Source of the DNA: Epiperipatus broadwayi
Lineage: Eukaryota; Onychophora; Udeonychophora; Euonychophora; Peripatidae
Reading direction: 5' to 3'
NCBI GenBank assembly: GCA_028023455.1
Contig: JAQFVV010006545.1
Span: 310,001-374,000, forward strand
Length of the DNA: 64,000 bases
The notes under the pieces were generated by a model. The model was not told the origin of the DNA and did not search any database. It saw nothing but the letters and a program-made list of their open reading frames with translations. The translations under genes and the position numbers were made by a program. Shown piece by piece: positions 42,292-54,197 of the stretch (position 1 is the first letter of the stretch; each line of letters starts with the position of its first letter).

Positions 42292-43872
42292 ATGAAATTG
42301 GTAGAAGATTTTTATCAAGAATTATATAGTAATAAAGAACAAGTACCTCCTATATCTATTACATCTTCCGAATTGCCCAGAATTTTAAATGAAGAAGTGA
42401 GAAATGCAATTAAATGTATGAAAAAAGGAAAGGCTCCAGGTAATGATGGAATTATAATTGATATATTAAAAGAAGCAGGTGAAGAAACAGAAAAAATATT
42501 AGCAAAGTTATATACCAAATGTCTAAATGATAAAGATGTACCGGATGATTGGAAGAATGCAGTAATAATATTAATATTTAAAAAAGGTGATAAAGAAGAT
42601 ATTAGAAATTACAGACCTATCAGCCTTTTATCAGTTTTATATAAAATTTTTACCAAGATAATTACAACTCGTCTACAGAGAACCTTGGATTTTCACCAAC
42701 CAAGAGAACAAGCTGGATTTAAAAGTGGTTTTAGTACAGTAGATCATATTCAAGTATTGAGAGAAGTTATAGAAAGGACAAATGAATATGAGTTGTCATT
42801 ATGTTTTGGATTTGTAGATTATGAAAAGGCATTTGATTCTATAAACATTTCTTCAGTGATTAAAGCATTGGATCATCAAGGTATAGATCCAGGATATTGT
42901 CATATTTTAAAGAATATTTATAAAAATGCAACAGCAACAATTAGATTACATAATGATACTGGGAAAGTCAACATTGAGAAAGGTGTAAGACAAGGTGACT
43001 CCATATCTCCAAAACTTTTTACAGCAGTGCTGCAAGAAGTATTTTGTGGATTAAAATGGGAAACTAAAGGAGTGAAAGTAAATGGAGATTATTTAAGTCA
43101 TTTAGATTTCGCAGATGATGTAGTTGTTTTTGCAAATAATGCTTCCAAGCTGCAGGAAATGTTGCAGGAGTTATCAGATGAAAGTAGGAAAGTAGGACTA
43201 AAGATAAATGTTAAAAAGACTAAAGTAATGTTTAATCGATTTGCTCAAAATATGAAAATAAAGATTGATTATGATGAATTAGAAGAAGTTAAGAGTTACA
43301 AATACCTTGGTCAGATTATTAATACAGATGGAAACATAATAGAGGAAATTAATCATAGAATTAAACTTGGTTGGAGTGCTTTTGGTAGAAATAACTTGAT
43401 ATTAAAAGGAAATATGCCTATGTGTTTGAAAAGGAAGGTTTTTAACAAATGTGTTTTACCAGTTCTTACTTATGGATCTGAGACTTGGACACTTAATAGA
43501 AGATCAATACAGAGACTTCCGACCACTCAAAGAAGTATGGAGAGATGTATGTTGGGAGTAACAAGAAGAGATCGAAAACGCAATGTATGGGTAAGAGAAC
43601 AAACAGGTGTTACTGACCTCATTGAAAAAATTAAAAGATTGAAGTGGAGTTGGGCTGGACATATTGCTAGAAGAGATGATAATAGATGGACAATTGAAAT
43701 TTTAAACTGGATTCCAAGAGATTGTAAAAGACCCAGAAGGAGACCACATGTAAGATGGGTGGATGAAATAAGAAAATGTGTAGGGGTGATGTGGAGAAGA
43801 GAAGCTAAAGATCGGAGAAGATGGATTAAACTTGGAGAGACCTTCATCCTGCAGTGGATTGATAATGGTTGA
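42292..43872 (+). CDS. RTE ORF part 2: reverse transcriptase domain
   Basis: 526 codons from an internal Met; in the parent element it continues part 1. RT motifs: GKAPGNDGI 46-54, [24 protein letters not shown] (motif A), [13 protein letters not shown] (motif B) and FADD 273-276 (catalytic box). These follow in the usual order, then the C-terminal WAGHIARR and RPRRRP basic segments typical of RTE proteins. Open throughout with an intact catalytic centre; in trans with a complete nuclease it could be functional (inference). Confidence 0.92.
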   Translation: MKLVEDFYQELYSNKEQVPPISITSSELPRILNEEVRNAIKCMKKGKAPGNDGIIIDILKEAGEETEKILAKLYTKCLNDKDVPDDWKNAVIILIFKKGDKEDIRNYRPISLLSVLYKIFTKIITTRLQRTLDFHQPREQAGFKSGFSTVDHIQVLREVIERTNEYELSLCFGFVDYEKAFDSINISSVIKALDHQGIDPGYCHILKNIYKNATATIRLHNDTGKVNIEKGVRQGDSISPKLFTAVLQEVFCGLKWETKGVKVNGDYLSHLDFADDVVVFANNASKLQEMLQELSDESRKVGLKINVKKTKVMFNRFAQNMKIKIDYDELEEVKSYKYLGQIINTDGNIIEEINHRIKLGWSAFGRNNLILKGNMPMCLKRKVFNKCVLPVLTYGSETWTLNRRSIQRLPTTQRSMERCMLGVTRRDRKRNVWVREQTGVTDLIEKIKRLKWSWAGHIARRDDNRWTIEILNWIPRDCKRPRRRPHVRWVDEIRKCVGVMWRREAKDRRRWIKLGETFILQWIDNG

Positions 43873-43890
43873 TAATGATGATGATGATGA

Positions 43891-43899
43891 TGTATGACT
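43891..43899. repeat. Target-site duplication of the RTE insertion, right copy
   Basis: TGTATGACT directly after the GAT-rich tail. Confidence 0.82.
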
Positions 43900-44194
43900 A
43901 TCAATAGCTTTATTTTTAGCTTTTTTTAAAATTTCATTTATAAATTTCATGCGAGATGTATCAATATTTATTATTTCACTATTTTGAAATTTAAGCTTTT
44001 CCATTTGATCCATAACTTTTTCATTATATTTCGCTCTTGTAAACAAACACATACGAAGGCCCTTGTCCTCCTTTAAACACACTAAGTCATTATTTAATAG
44101 GAAACTTTTAAATTTATTAATTTGACTTAACCATTTATCATTCCTATTATATTTAAAGTTTTTATTTTTAATTTCTTTAACAATGTTATTACAA
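43900..44194 (-). pseudogene. Penelope-like protein, N-terminal part of the RT region
   Basis: Read on the minus strand: VKEIKNKNF...LVCLKEDKGLRMCLFTR...KYNEKVMD. The DKG block followed by a Tyr a few residues on marks the start of the RT region in this class. The frame runs into the RTE target site and resumes at 40582. It is truncated at 44194, where the inverted terminal copy begins. Confidence 0.72.
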
Positions 44195-44775
44195 ATGGTT
44201 TGTGTCATATTGCTTTTTTCTCTACAAATAACATAAATATATTGCTTAATAATTCTAAAATTCAAAATTCAAAGTTTAATCAAAATTCTATTATATATAG
44301 ATTGATATGTGGATGCGGCGTACAATACATTGGTGAATCTAAGTGTACATTTGAGAAGAGAATAAAATAACATATGCTTTTATGTAATAGAATTCAAAAA
44401 GAGAATCAATATGGAACAGATGTAAATAAACCTTCATCATCTGTTATATTTGATCATAATAAATCTTGTCAATATGGATTTAAATTTGATTATAAAAATA
44501 TGAAAATTATTCAAATTGAACGTTGTCAGAGGCTATGTTGATTTCAAGAAATCGTCAAATGTTAATGAATCGCCAGTCATCAAATGTTAAGATAACAGAA
44601 TTGTGGGAAATCTGAATTGAACTATGGGTATTGTTAAGGGTTGTCTCGTTTTGATTATTCAAAGTTATATAGTTGATAAAGACTACAAAGTGTATAGTCG
44701 AAAGTACTTCTAAAAGAATATAATTTATATAAATTGTACTGTATTTTGATATATATATTGATTTGTATATTACAT
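44195..44775 (+). repeat. Penelope-like 3' terminal repeat, right inverted copy
   Basis: Reverse-complement match to 38950-39546. The GIY-YIG coding part has a stop (RIK then TAA near 44368) and a small deletion near 44527 relative to the left copy. Confidence 0.85.
44668..44712 (+). ncRNA. Hammerhead-like motif in the Penelope-like terminus (right)
   Basis: UUGAUAA at 44673-44679, GACUA...UAGUC, GAAAGUACUU and CUA, the same as the left copy. Stem I may extend with UUAUA/UAUAA past a six-base bulge. Confidence 0.4.
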
Positions 44776-44802
44776 ATATTGTGAAACGAATACAGATATC
44801 AA

Positions 44803-44805
<3 letters not shown>

Positions 44806-44857
<52 letters not shown>
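44806..44857. repeat. (TA)n microsatellite
   Basis: About 26 copies between the Penelope-like terminus and the palindrome. Confidence 0.93.
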
Positions 44858-44859
<2 letters not shown>

Positions 44860-44892
44860 TATTAATCAATGTCTGTATTCCAATTATAATAA

Positions 44893-45172
44893 AATATATA
44901 TAACTATTCAAAACAATACAATAATTAATACAGTAACAATATTTTAAACAAATATATACTAATTTAATAGAAGTACTTTCAACTATCTATGTAGTCGTTG
45001 TCAACTAGACTCAAATTGTATTAGAAAAAACCGGTTTTTTCTAATACAATTTGAGTCTAGTTGACAACGACTACATAGATAGTTGAAAGTACTTCTATTA
45101 AATTAGTATATATTTGTTTAAAATATTGTTACTGTATTAATTATTGTATTGTTTTGAATAGTTATATATATA
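44893..45172. repeat. Perfect ~280-bp palindrome of Penelope-like terminal sequence
   Basis: Position p pairs with 45065-p. The centre is AAAAAACCGGTTTTTT with no spacer, and I found no mismatch between 44896 and 45169. Each arm carries AGTACTTTC/GAAAGTACT and a hammerhead-like layout similar to, but diverged from, the neighbouring Penelope-like terminus, so it looks like two head-to-head ends of a related element. TA repeats lie on both sides. Confidence 0.92.
45059..45097 (+). ncRNA. Hammerhead-like motif in the palindrome arm
   Basis: UUGACAA, GACUA...UAGUU, GAAAGUACUU, CUA. It is mirrored at 44968-45006 on the minus strand. Off-consensus core; supported by alignment with 44668-44712. Confidence 0.3.
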
Positions 45173-45572
45173 TATATCATTTAAAATTAACAAATAGTCA
45201 TGAATAAAAGTTTTAAATGCAATTATTAATAAATATACTCAAAGCAGTAGTAATAATAATTCTAGGGTCTTGTATTAGAATATAAAAATATCTTACTATA
45301 ATAAGTGTGTTTACCATGATATTGTTGTTACTGTGAGAATATGGTTCTACCTGCAATGTGTATTTTAGATCAGTGTTTCCCAACCTGTGGTACGCATACC
45401 ACTGGTACACAAAAAATAATCAATAATGGCGGACATAAAAAAAAATTAAATCATAAAAATATAGAAACGTTTTTTCTATAATTCATAAAAATTATTTTAA
45501 TTAATAATATTACAAAGTTGTTAATACGTACAGTCGATAACGATCTTTAATGCTAATGATAAAATTGAAAGT

Positions 45573-46018
45573 ATGATTAAGAAATTAGATTTTTGGAAAC
45601 AGTGTATCCAAAACAATCAATCGGAAGTATTCGAAACTCTACATATTTTTTTGTTTGAAAATAAGGTTAGTCTGTCTCAAGATATACGAGAAAATATAAT
45701 AGCACATTTAACAGGATTAAAATTGTCTTTCATGAAATATTTTCCAAAACCCGAAAACACAAATGATAATTGGATTTCAAACCCCTTCTATGCAGAAAAT
45801 TTAGAAAAAGCTATATAAAGAATAAAGAAAATTTAATAGAATTATCATGTGACAGAACTTTACAAGTAGAATTCAAACGACACAATCTAATTAATTTTTG
45901 GTTAAACATTAAAAAATATGAACAACTTTTTGAGAAAGCTCTTAAATTATTATTACCATTTACTAATACGGAATTAGTAGGAAGAGCATTTTCTTCATAT
46001 ATTTTTTTTAAAAAATAA
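45573..46018 (+). pseudogene. hAT transposase C-terminal remnant
   Basis: Two overlapping frames (45573-45818 and 45770-46018) join across a frameshift. The first has LTGLKLSFMKYFP and WISNPF; the second has NFWLNIKKYEQLFEKALKLLLPF and GRAFSSY. The latter fits the hAT C-terminal dimerisation region as in ZBED/FAM200-like proteins. The zinc finger and most of the catalytic core are absent. Confidence 0.72.
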
Positions 46019-46245
46019 ATATCAAAACAGATTGAATGAAGCTGTAGACTTAAGGGTATATATCTCGCATCTTTTGAACCAAATTTCAAAAAAAATATGT
46101 TGTTCGAAACAAGCACAAGGACCTCATTAAATTTATTTTATAAAAATATTTGATTATGATAAGAAAATATATTAATTGGTTTTTTATAATTTTGTGTTAA
46201 AACCATTTATTAATAAACGAAATATGGCAAAATAGTAGATAAATA

Positions 46246-46690
46246 ATGAGTCGGATCAAGACAAATCAATCTAAATTATTTAATTTGAAAGAATGTATCA
46301 GAAAAGGATTATACCCAGAAATTAGATTCTCATTAATTCTTGATCATCTTTTGTGGATTACTAGATGTAAGCTAGTATTTAATCATCAAAATTTTAATCC
46401 TATTAACTTCATGCAGAACAATATATAGAAAACAAGAACAAGAGATAGCCTGATCACCCCTGAGGTTATTTTTACCATGACTTGGGACATGCTGGATTTA
46501 TCTTCTCCATGGCCCAACCAACAGCAAGATGCTCCGAAAAAGAGAAAACGGTATCAAATTCGGGAAAACCAAATGAAGGAATGAGAAAACACTTTGAACA
46601 AAATATGTACCAAATAACCTTTAATGTAATCTTTAATAAATTATTTTGGAAAAATATGAAACTTTGAACAAACACATACATATAAATATG
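46246..46690 (+). other. Unassigned segment inside the hAT element
   Basis: Short frames such as LDHLLWITRCKLVFNHQNF (~46345) resemble LINE C-terminal regions only weakly. Base composition is less AT-rich around 46440-46560. Confidence 0.25.
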
Positions 46691-46925
46691 TTATAGTGAG
46701 TTTATAATCAGGCGTGACGTTTAGGCGTGTTTCAATGTAATTTGTCTCATTATGTGATGTGAATATACATGGTCACCCTATAATATTTATAATGCAAATA
46801 AAATAACACACTCGCAATAACAAATTTCATGAAATACAATCATTTTTATGAAGTGGTACAATTTAGCGTGATGGACTACCAAGTGGTACTTGAGCCAAAA
46901 AAGGTTGGGAAACGCTGTTTTAGAT

Positions 46926-49900
46926 AATAGTCTTTAAAAATTTATTCTTTATCTATTTCAATTAATCTTCTTGGGCAAAAAATGACTTTAGACAAAGGAA
47001 ATGATTTTCAATATAGGTAAATGTATGTTGTTTTAATGCATGGTTTCTTTATAGGTTTCTTTTTGTAAGCTGATAAAATTGTATCTTATGCACAATTAAT
47101 GATCATATTTGATAATAGTATGTAGTTTAAGATGTTTAACTGATGTGTATTCGGTTACTTAGCAACAATTTTCTTAATAACAGTCATTATCATTCCTATA
47201 ATGATCAAATAACTAATACAATTTATTTGTCCATAATGTCACAAATACATAAATAATCAATCAAAATAAGATTAATACATGTTTATTTCTATCTTATTTG
47301 ATTGACTATTAATTTATTAACCATTGTCATAATCACTCCATTGGATTTAATATTGAAAAATAATTTTAGTACTCAAACGTCCCGAAACTGTAGAAAAAAA
47401 TATTTTAATTAGCAGTCTATCATTTCTACCAGAGGTAATTTTAACACACCTACTGAATCAGACTTATTATTGATTTGGTTATAATTATTTATCTTTTTTA
47501 CTTTATTTCTGGTAATGGCTGCTCTACTTCTTTCCTGATATTTTATCTCTCCTCTTTTATTGGAACCAGTCTTGGCTGCTATCGTTTCTGTTTCAAAACT
47601 CTCTCTCTCTTTGCTCAATAGACCTGCTTTTTTTTGCTCTACAGTAAGAACGTCATATCTCATCATCTTACGCCTTTAATTAATTAATTATATATATATA
47701 TATAGTCAACATATTTATCACACTAAATTTCTTATTTCTTAGCAATCACATTAAAATTCATTTGCAAAGTTGCAGTAATTAATTAACTTTGGATTAATTT
47801 ACATTGAAATGTTTTCTCAAAGATCTTTATCTCAAATATGAATACAATATCTTAAGTGTGCAAAATATGTTGTTTTTTTTTAACTTTTATTTTAGTAATG
47901 TTTGTTTTCCAAATAATTGTAAAATAACTATAATTTACAAAGAGAGAGGCCGAGAGAAGAAAAAGTCGCCACAACAATCTTCAAAATCTATTCTGTATCC
48001 TATCTATTTTTAATTCTATATAATTTTCAATAAAATCTCTGAATTTTTACTGGAAAAAAAAGACTGCTAATTTTGTTAGGCGCTTTTCTAAAAGCAGATC
48101 TGAAATGCCCATAAAATACATCTTTTATTAAACTATTTTTATTTATTTGTGTGTCGCACAGGAAGTTTAATTAACCATTTTCTCTTGCTTCCTCTTCTTT
48201 ACAAGCATCATGATTTTACCTTTATTTATTTTATATATATAATACATACATGTAAACACATATGTTCTCATGTGTAACTACTATTCTATTTAATTATATT
48301 ATTCCAAACCCAGTTCATCGTCTCTTACTTTATACTGTACAATATGCATTATAATATCAAAATACTTCATTGATTTATTAAATCTATAAATTGATTTCTT
48401 TTTTTAAATCATGCTACACATATATATGTTATGCGCACACACATACTGAGACTTATAAAATTTAACAAATCAATTTATTGTAATAGTAATAATCAGCCTG
48501 TTTAAAAACTAGTTTGGATTATGTTATTACACTGTCTTTAATTATTTGTGAATAAGGCAGTTTTGTAGTATAAATAATGCTCAGTTCACACATTTCGTTA
48601 TTTTAATTTTTTTTTACCATTTTGTTTTGCTGTCTAGTAATGAATTTCTCTTTCTCTCTGTCTTTTAAAAAGTATTATTTATATTTCTTATAAATTATAT
48701 ATTTATTGTTAATTGTTTTCTAAAGCTAAAAATTGATTAAGGAATAAAATTTAAATTATTTTTTTTTGTCTGTTAATTGCACATTCCAAACAATTTTGAG
48801 ATTTTTATCAGGTAATTAGTTTTTTAATCATTAGAAATAACATTTATGAAAAAGTCAAAGAGTTTTATAACCTTTTTACATGTAATATTAACAAGTATAT
48901 ATAACAAAACCCTAAACTGAGATTAACTTTTTTACTACGGTGAACATAATTCCATGACGTTGTTACAGAACTATCAATGATCATATATGTAGTTGTAAAC
49001 ACCTGAAAATTTTTGTATACATAATTCAACTATGCATGTGTCATAACAATTTCATATTGGTTCATGATTAAAATTGTTCTTATGAACACTATTTCTGTAT
49101 TTATGCATGCACATAATATAAAACAACAGATTATACATATACAGTCTATATAAGAAAAAGGGGTATCATGAGAAATATTATCAATTGGGAGAATCCATAA
49201 TTAGAAGAAGGTTTATTAAAATACTGTATTTGACTATTATTGAAACAAAGTTAGTTATCATAGCAAATCAGTAGGCAAGTCAGCTAGATAATTCTATTAT
49301 TAAATTTTATATAGAAAGAATACAAATAAAAAGATTATTTAAAACAGTGATTTTTAGAAATTTATATAAAAAATCATATTAGAGTAATTAATTTGTTTGC
49401 ATACTATAATATTGTGGGTTTAAAACATAACTGAATATTTGTAAATAAACTGAAAAATTCATTTTCAATAATCAAATAATCAACAATTTTGTGTGATTTC
49501 TTCTATAAATATGTTTCAGTATTTTTAGTAATCACTTTAAAGCTAATTTAATACTTTTTTATATTATATTTCAATTAACCTGAAGCCTTTATCAGAAATC
49601 TATCAATATTTATAATAACTTATCACTTTATAATGCAATCTATTATTATAAAGTACAGATAGATCTTATATGAAAGGTGGGCGTATAGTCATAACACTGA
49701 AAATGATAGAAAAGTAAAATTCCTTAAAATATTACAAAGAAAATAGTTATATTATTTATAATGGCCAACCCAGCTAATCATAAAATTATTAACAACTAAA
49801 TCTAAATCAAAATGTTTTTAGCTACAAAGTGAAAAAAAAGAATAATAAATAAATTTTAAAATTGATAACAAATAAATATCTGGTAAGACTATTCTTTTTT

Positions 49901-50329
49901 CAATTTCTTTAAGAAGTAAGATAGAATAATTTTTAGCAAATATTTGACTACTTATTAATGTTTTTATTTTCCACCTAAATTTTTCACCATTAAGTATTTT
50001 TTTTTAGATAAACACCATTTTTCAGTAAGAGGAGTTATATTTTTTTTTTTAGAAATTGCAGTAGACTTTTTATGAGTTTACACACATGTAAATTTTGGTT
50101 TACATGAAAGTATTTAAAAGATTTCATAAAAATGATCTGAACAGAATATGGGTCACATAATATAATAAATATTTTTTAGTAAGTTATATGTATAATAAAT
50201 TCATGAAAATATTTAATTATATATATGTGTGTCTGTGTGCATAATTAAAATATTTGAAACTATTCTTTTTATTGTCCATCTGTCATTATTTCAAACATGA
50301 ATAATTAGTTGAAAAATGGTGTCTAATTG
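46926..50329. other. Intergenic DNA, nothing recognised
   Basis: AT-rich. An 85-codon minus-strand frame at 47409-47666, rich in charged residues, has no recognised domain and is probably chance. Confidence 0.45.
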
Positions 50330-50640
50330 AAATCTCTTTGTTCTTACTCATAGCTTTTCCACATATTTCAGCATAATTTCTTATCTTATCCATTCATTTT
50401 ATATGTGATATTTTTTTAGTATTTTACAATGTCTTGAGATTGATTTAAAAACTTCAGTCGCTTGCCTCTTGTTATTTTTTTTTAGAATGATATCTATCCA
50501 ATTTAATTTTAACCTTTTTATCAATGATATATCTGTTAGTTTTTAACAAATACATTTTTCCTTCAATGCTTTTCTCCATACTTCATTTCATCATATGAAA
50601 TCTTCATATTGATAATCTTCCAAGTCTCCAAGGTTCAAAT
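50330..50640 (-). pseudogene. Old RTE fragment, C-terminal region
   Basis: In reverse complement it matches the part of 43460-43800 that encodes [11 protein letters not shown]...RSMERCM to RWVDEIRK. For example GAAGTATGGAGAAAAGCATT here against GAAGTATGGAGAGATGTATG. Heavily decayed. Confidence 0.55.
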
Positions 50641-52846
50641 TCATTAATCATATAAATGTCTAATATAGATTAATTATGGTAATAATAATAAAACAAGAAA
50701 GTATTAACAGTGATAATAAATTTTAAAATAAAATAATTTTCAAATTTAATAATTAAATATAATTTCAAACATAAATGTTCCGACATTTATAAAAAAAAAA
50801 GGTAGACATGTTATTTTAGAAATTGGCTTTATTCCTTGCTGATCATGCTTTCGGTGCAATGTGGTCCATAATCATAGCTGTAGTATTTATGTGTTTAAAA
50901 TTATGAGTACAAAGAAAAGAGATAAGATACTAAATAAATTAAGCAATTAAAACTAACTAACATGACCTACTTAACCTTTTGATTTAGCAGGATGACAGAA
51001 TTTAGACTTTTGACCAATTCACCCCCTAGTGATTTTTTTGTGAATATTATATATCAAAATACATTTAAAATGGTATATTTTATTATATTAAATTTTTGCT
51101 AAAAAATTTTATGGTAGAATGTGGGAAATTCAAAATTCCCGCTCTTACAATAGATATAAGCCCCACCCTGACATGTTCAAACATTGTCTGTTGCCAAGGA
51201 TGTAAAATGTTGGGCATTTTACAACATTGTTTAAAGCAAATAGTTCCAATGACCAAAAATGTGTTTAGTTGCGAATTTATTACAGTTTACGATATTTTAT
51301 TAAATAATTTATACTATATTTATTAGATATCAAGAAATATAAATTATTAATAACTTATTTAGACTTAAAATAGTTTATTTTTTAAAATATAATGTTATAT
51401 TAGCAGCAAATGTAAGTATGGCCTGAAGCAATTTACAAGCTTAGTTTCTATGTAAGCAATCTATTTATACTTACAAATATGAAATATTGCAATTTTGCAA
51501 TAAATATTCAAAAAATTTAAACTTTTAAAGCATAATTCATTAGTTATAAGAGAAATAAATAAATGTTCGTTTGGATGTTTAAAAATAATAAGAATTAAAA
51601 AATATTTCATTGATTTATATAAACTGAAAATAATCTTTCTAGAAACAATGTTTTTTAATAATTAAATATTTAAAAAAAATAATAAAATACTATAACACTT
51701 AGATTCATAATAAATAATTAGGGTTCCAACTATAATAATCAATCTAGTCATTTCACTATTAAATTTAATGTATAACTAGCTCAATATTATAATTACAATA
51801 AAGTTCAATTAAAATAACAAGGACAACTATAAAACTCTTAACATGAGATATTCAGTAAGGTACACTGGCTCAAACAATGATAATACATCCCTAAAGATAC
51901 ATTTCCAATGGCATAAAAATATTACCCCAATAAATTCACATAACAGAAATACTATGTAATACTCTCACATCTGAGATTTACACATATAATAATCCTAAAA
52001 TATGATTTATATACTTACTGCAGAAATAACAATAAATTAGTTAATATTTTTTAGTAAAAATAGTAATTGGATATTTAACAATAATTAATAATTTCTTACT
52101 TATCATCTTTCAATAAAAAAATTTCAATTCTCCTAAAATGATAAGGTACTCATCTTATAGCTAAAGATGCCACTCTATGGCACCATTTTCATGCTAAAAC
52201 ACATAAAAATGATGTTTCCATGGGCAACACATTCAAACCCGCATTTTCTATAATACAACTTTTTTGTTGTGCTACAGAATGCAGGCCACTATGTCACATT
52301 GCAGTACAGCCTGTATGTCACATCACAGCAAATACATTTTCCAAAATTGCATAGTTTATAAAATAGTTACAGCTTGATGAGAGAGTTTGTATTTGAATTG
52401 GATGTAAGTGTTGTTTTCATTGGATTTTATTTTATTTTAAAGTATTGAAATGTTCAGATTTTTTAAAGTAATAATTCTAAGACTTTTTATAACATACTGT
52501 ATTGAAGTTTTAATTGGGAAAATGTTAAATATCTATGTTTTTAGTGAGTTGCAATTAGGTAACACATCAAGTAACGTACTGTTCATAACATTCCACCAGA
52601 CAATCTACCGTGTGTATATTTTTGAAGTAAAAAAGAGCTGAACCAAAAAAATATTCAGTAAGAAAAGTATAAATATACATGATTTTTTGTAAATTTCATA
52701 AAAGCAAATATTATAAACATGTTTAATAAGTAAAGAAGACATTTATATGTGTTTGTTGTTGCTTAAAAAAGTTAGAGTTTCTTTATTTTGTCCGAGTACG
52801 GTTATGATTTTGAATTTTTTTATTTTAGCATTACAAACAACAGAAC
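50641..52846. other. Intergenic DNA, nothing recognised
   Basis: No coding or RNA feature seen; the frames at 51096 and 52450 have no recognised motif. Confidence 0.45.
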
Positions 52847-52930
52847 ACTAACCCTAAAACTAACCCTAAACCTAACCCTAAAACTAACCCTAAACTTAAC
52901 CCTAAAACTAACCCTAAACCTAACCGTAAC
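52847..52930. repeat. Telomere-like minisatellite
   Basis: About seven units alternating ACTAACCCTAAA and CCTAACCCTAAAA, with the last reading CCTAACCGTAAC. It resembles telomeric CCTAA, CCCTAA and CCCTAAA repeats but matches none exactly. Confidence 0.85.
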
Positions 52931-53445
52931 AACTTTTACTTTTTATTGTCATTCTATTTGAAGTAAAAAATAGCCATAATATCTCTTTATCTGTAAAAAA
53001 AAAAAAAAAAGGAAAACGAAGACTAAAAAAATAAAAAATAGACTAAGAAATTTTACTTTTTATTACAATTATTATTTTTTTGTTAAACAACAACAAAAAA
53101 AGTCGTAACACATGCAAAAAAATAACCGATAGAAAACTGATAAAAAAAAACCGTAACACAATTAAAAAAATATACGATAAAAAAAACACAAATCAAATTG
53201 TAATTTGTTGATTTTATTTTACATTTATTATTATCATTAAAATTGTATACATTAATAAAAAATAATAGTTATAAAAGACAATTTTGTTTTGTTTTTATTT
53301 TCACATTACAAAAAAGCACAGGAAAATTATTATAATCAACGGCCCATGAATTGTCATATTTTATAGTTTTAGCTTGAAAACGGCGCCATCCAATGGCATC
53401 TTTATCTATAAGACAAGCACCAATGATAATAATAACAGCAGCAAC
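52931..53445. other. A-rich intergenic DNA
   Basis: Several A runs and repeated CGTAACACA-like words; no gene seen. Confidence 0.4.
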
Positions 53446-53580
<135 letters not shown>

Positions 53581-54197
53581 CTCAGATTCATATCTAATAA
53601 ATTAATAACAAAATAAATAAATAAATTAACATCATGTAGTTAAATATGATGAGGGATTTTATATGATATCTATCTACTCTTACAAAATAATAACAACAAT
53701 AAGACACTAAAATAACTTAATGACTCTCAGCATTAAATCTAATAACTAAAGTTTAGCAATAAAACATAAATAATATGATAAAATTGTAAGTAAATATTAT
53801 ACAATCTTTCTTTGTTTAATGTGGCATTTTTAAAAATATAATGTATTTGAATATTACGGCAATATCAAGTATATCTCCCATTGGTGTTGTATCAGTTTAA
53901 AAATAATTACCAATAATTATATCTTCTATGATGATAATAACAATAATATGCTTTGTTATTCAATCAAATATAACAGAAATACTATCTAAATAATCTTTAG
54001 GGACCATGTGTCAAATAAATAATATTTTAAATTATTAATTTCTGTGAATCATGCATATAGAATGAAAAATCAAATAAACAACACACAGATAATTCACAAC
54101 TCGACTAGAATATGTTTCGAAAAACAGTTAACAACTTTATTTATAAATTAACAATATTTTACTATTACAATAAGATTACAACATAATATAAAAAATA
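53581..54197. other. Intergenic DNA, nothing recognised
   Basis: AT-rich. Confidence 0.5.

Larger units (their letters stand above)
40592..43890 (+). mobile_element. Near-intact full-length RTE-type retrotransposon
   Basis: 3.3 kb, the usual RTE length, with a 9-bp target duplication and a (GAT)n-like 3' tail. The 5' UTR (40592-40883) is shared with the short insertion at 58414-58725. One protein with endonuclease then RT is broken only by a single-base indel near 42252-42258. Two older fragments of the family are at 3530-5090 and 50330-50640. Low decay marks it as one of the youngest insertions here. Confidence 0.92.
38950..44775 (-). mobile_element. Penelope-like retroelement with inverted terminal copy, split by an RTE element
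   Basis: The minus-strand element runs from a 5'-truncated start near 44194 to its 3' end near 38950. Attached head-to-head is an inverted copy of its own last ~580 bp (44195-44775 matches 38950-39546 in reverse complement). Terminal copies in direct or inverted order are a known habit of Penelope-like elements. An RTE retrotransposon (40592-43890) sits inside. Removing it and one target copy rejoins the RT reading frame. Stops and frameshifts make the element dead. Confidence 0.85.
45371..46917 (+). mobile_element. Defective hAT-family DNA transposon with 8-bp target duplication
   Basis: Terminal inverted repeats start CAGTGTTTCCCAACCT and, at the other end in reverse complement, CAGCGTTTCCCAACCT (15 of 16 match). 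TTTTAGAT at 45363-45370 and 46918-46925 is the 8-bp duplication that hAT elements make. The 1547-bp length and transposase scraps show an internally deleted copy. 46200-46680 does not read as transposase and may be a nested insertion. Confidence 0.92.

Noticed and set aside
43527-43904. Minus-strand frame starting with a His run
   Set aside because: Shadow of the RTE 3' end; the His run comes from the GAT tail.
47409-47666. 85-codon charged minus-strand frame
   Set aside because: No recognisable domain or context; kept only as a remark.
51096-51326. 76-codon Cys-containing frame
   Set aside because: No recognised domain, no splice or codon evidence; compatible with chance.
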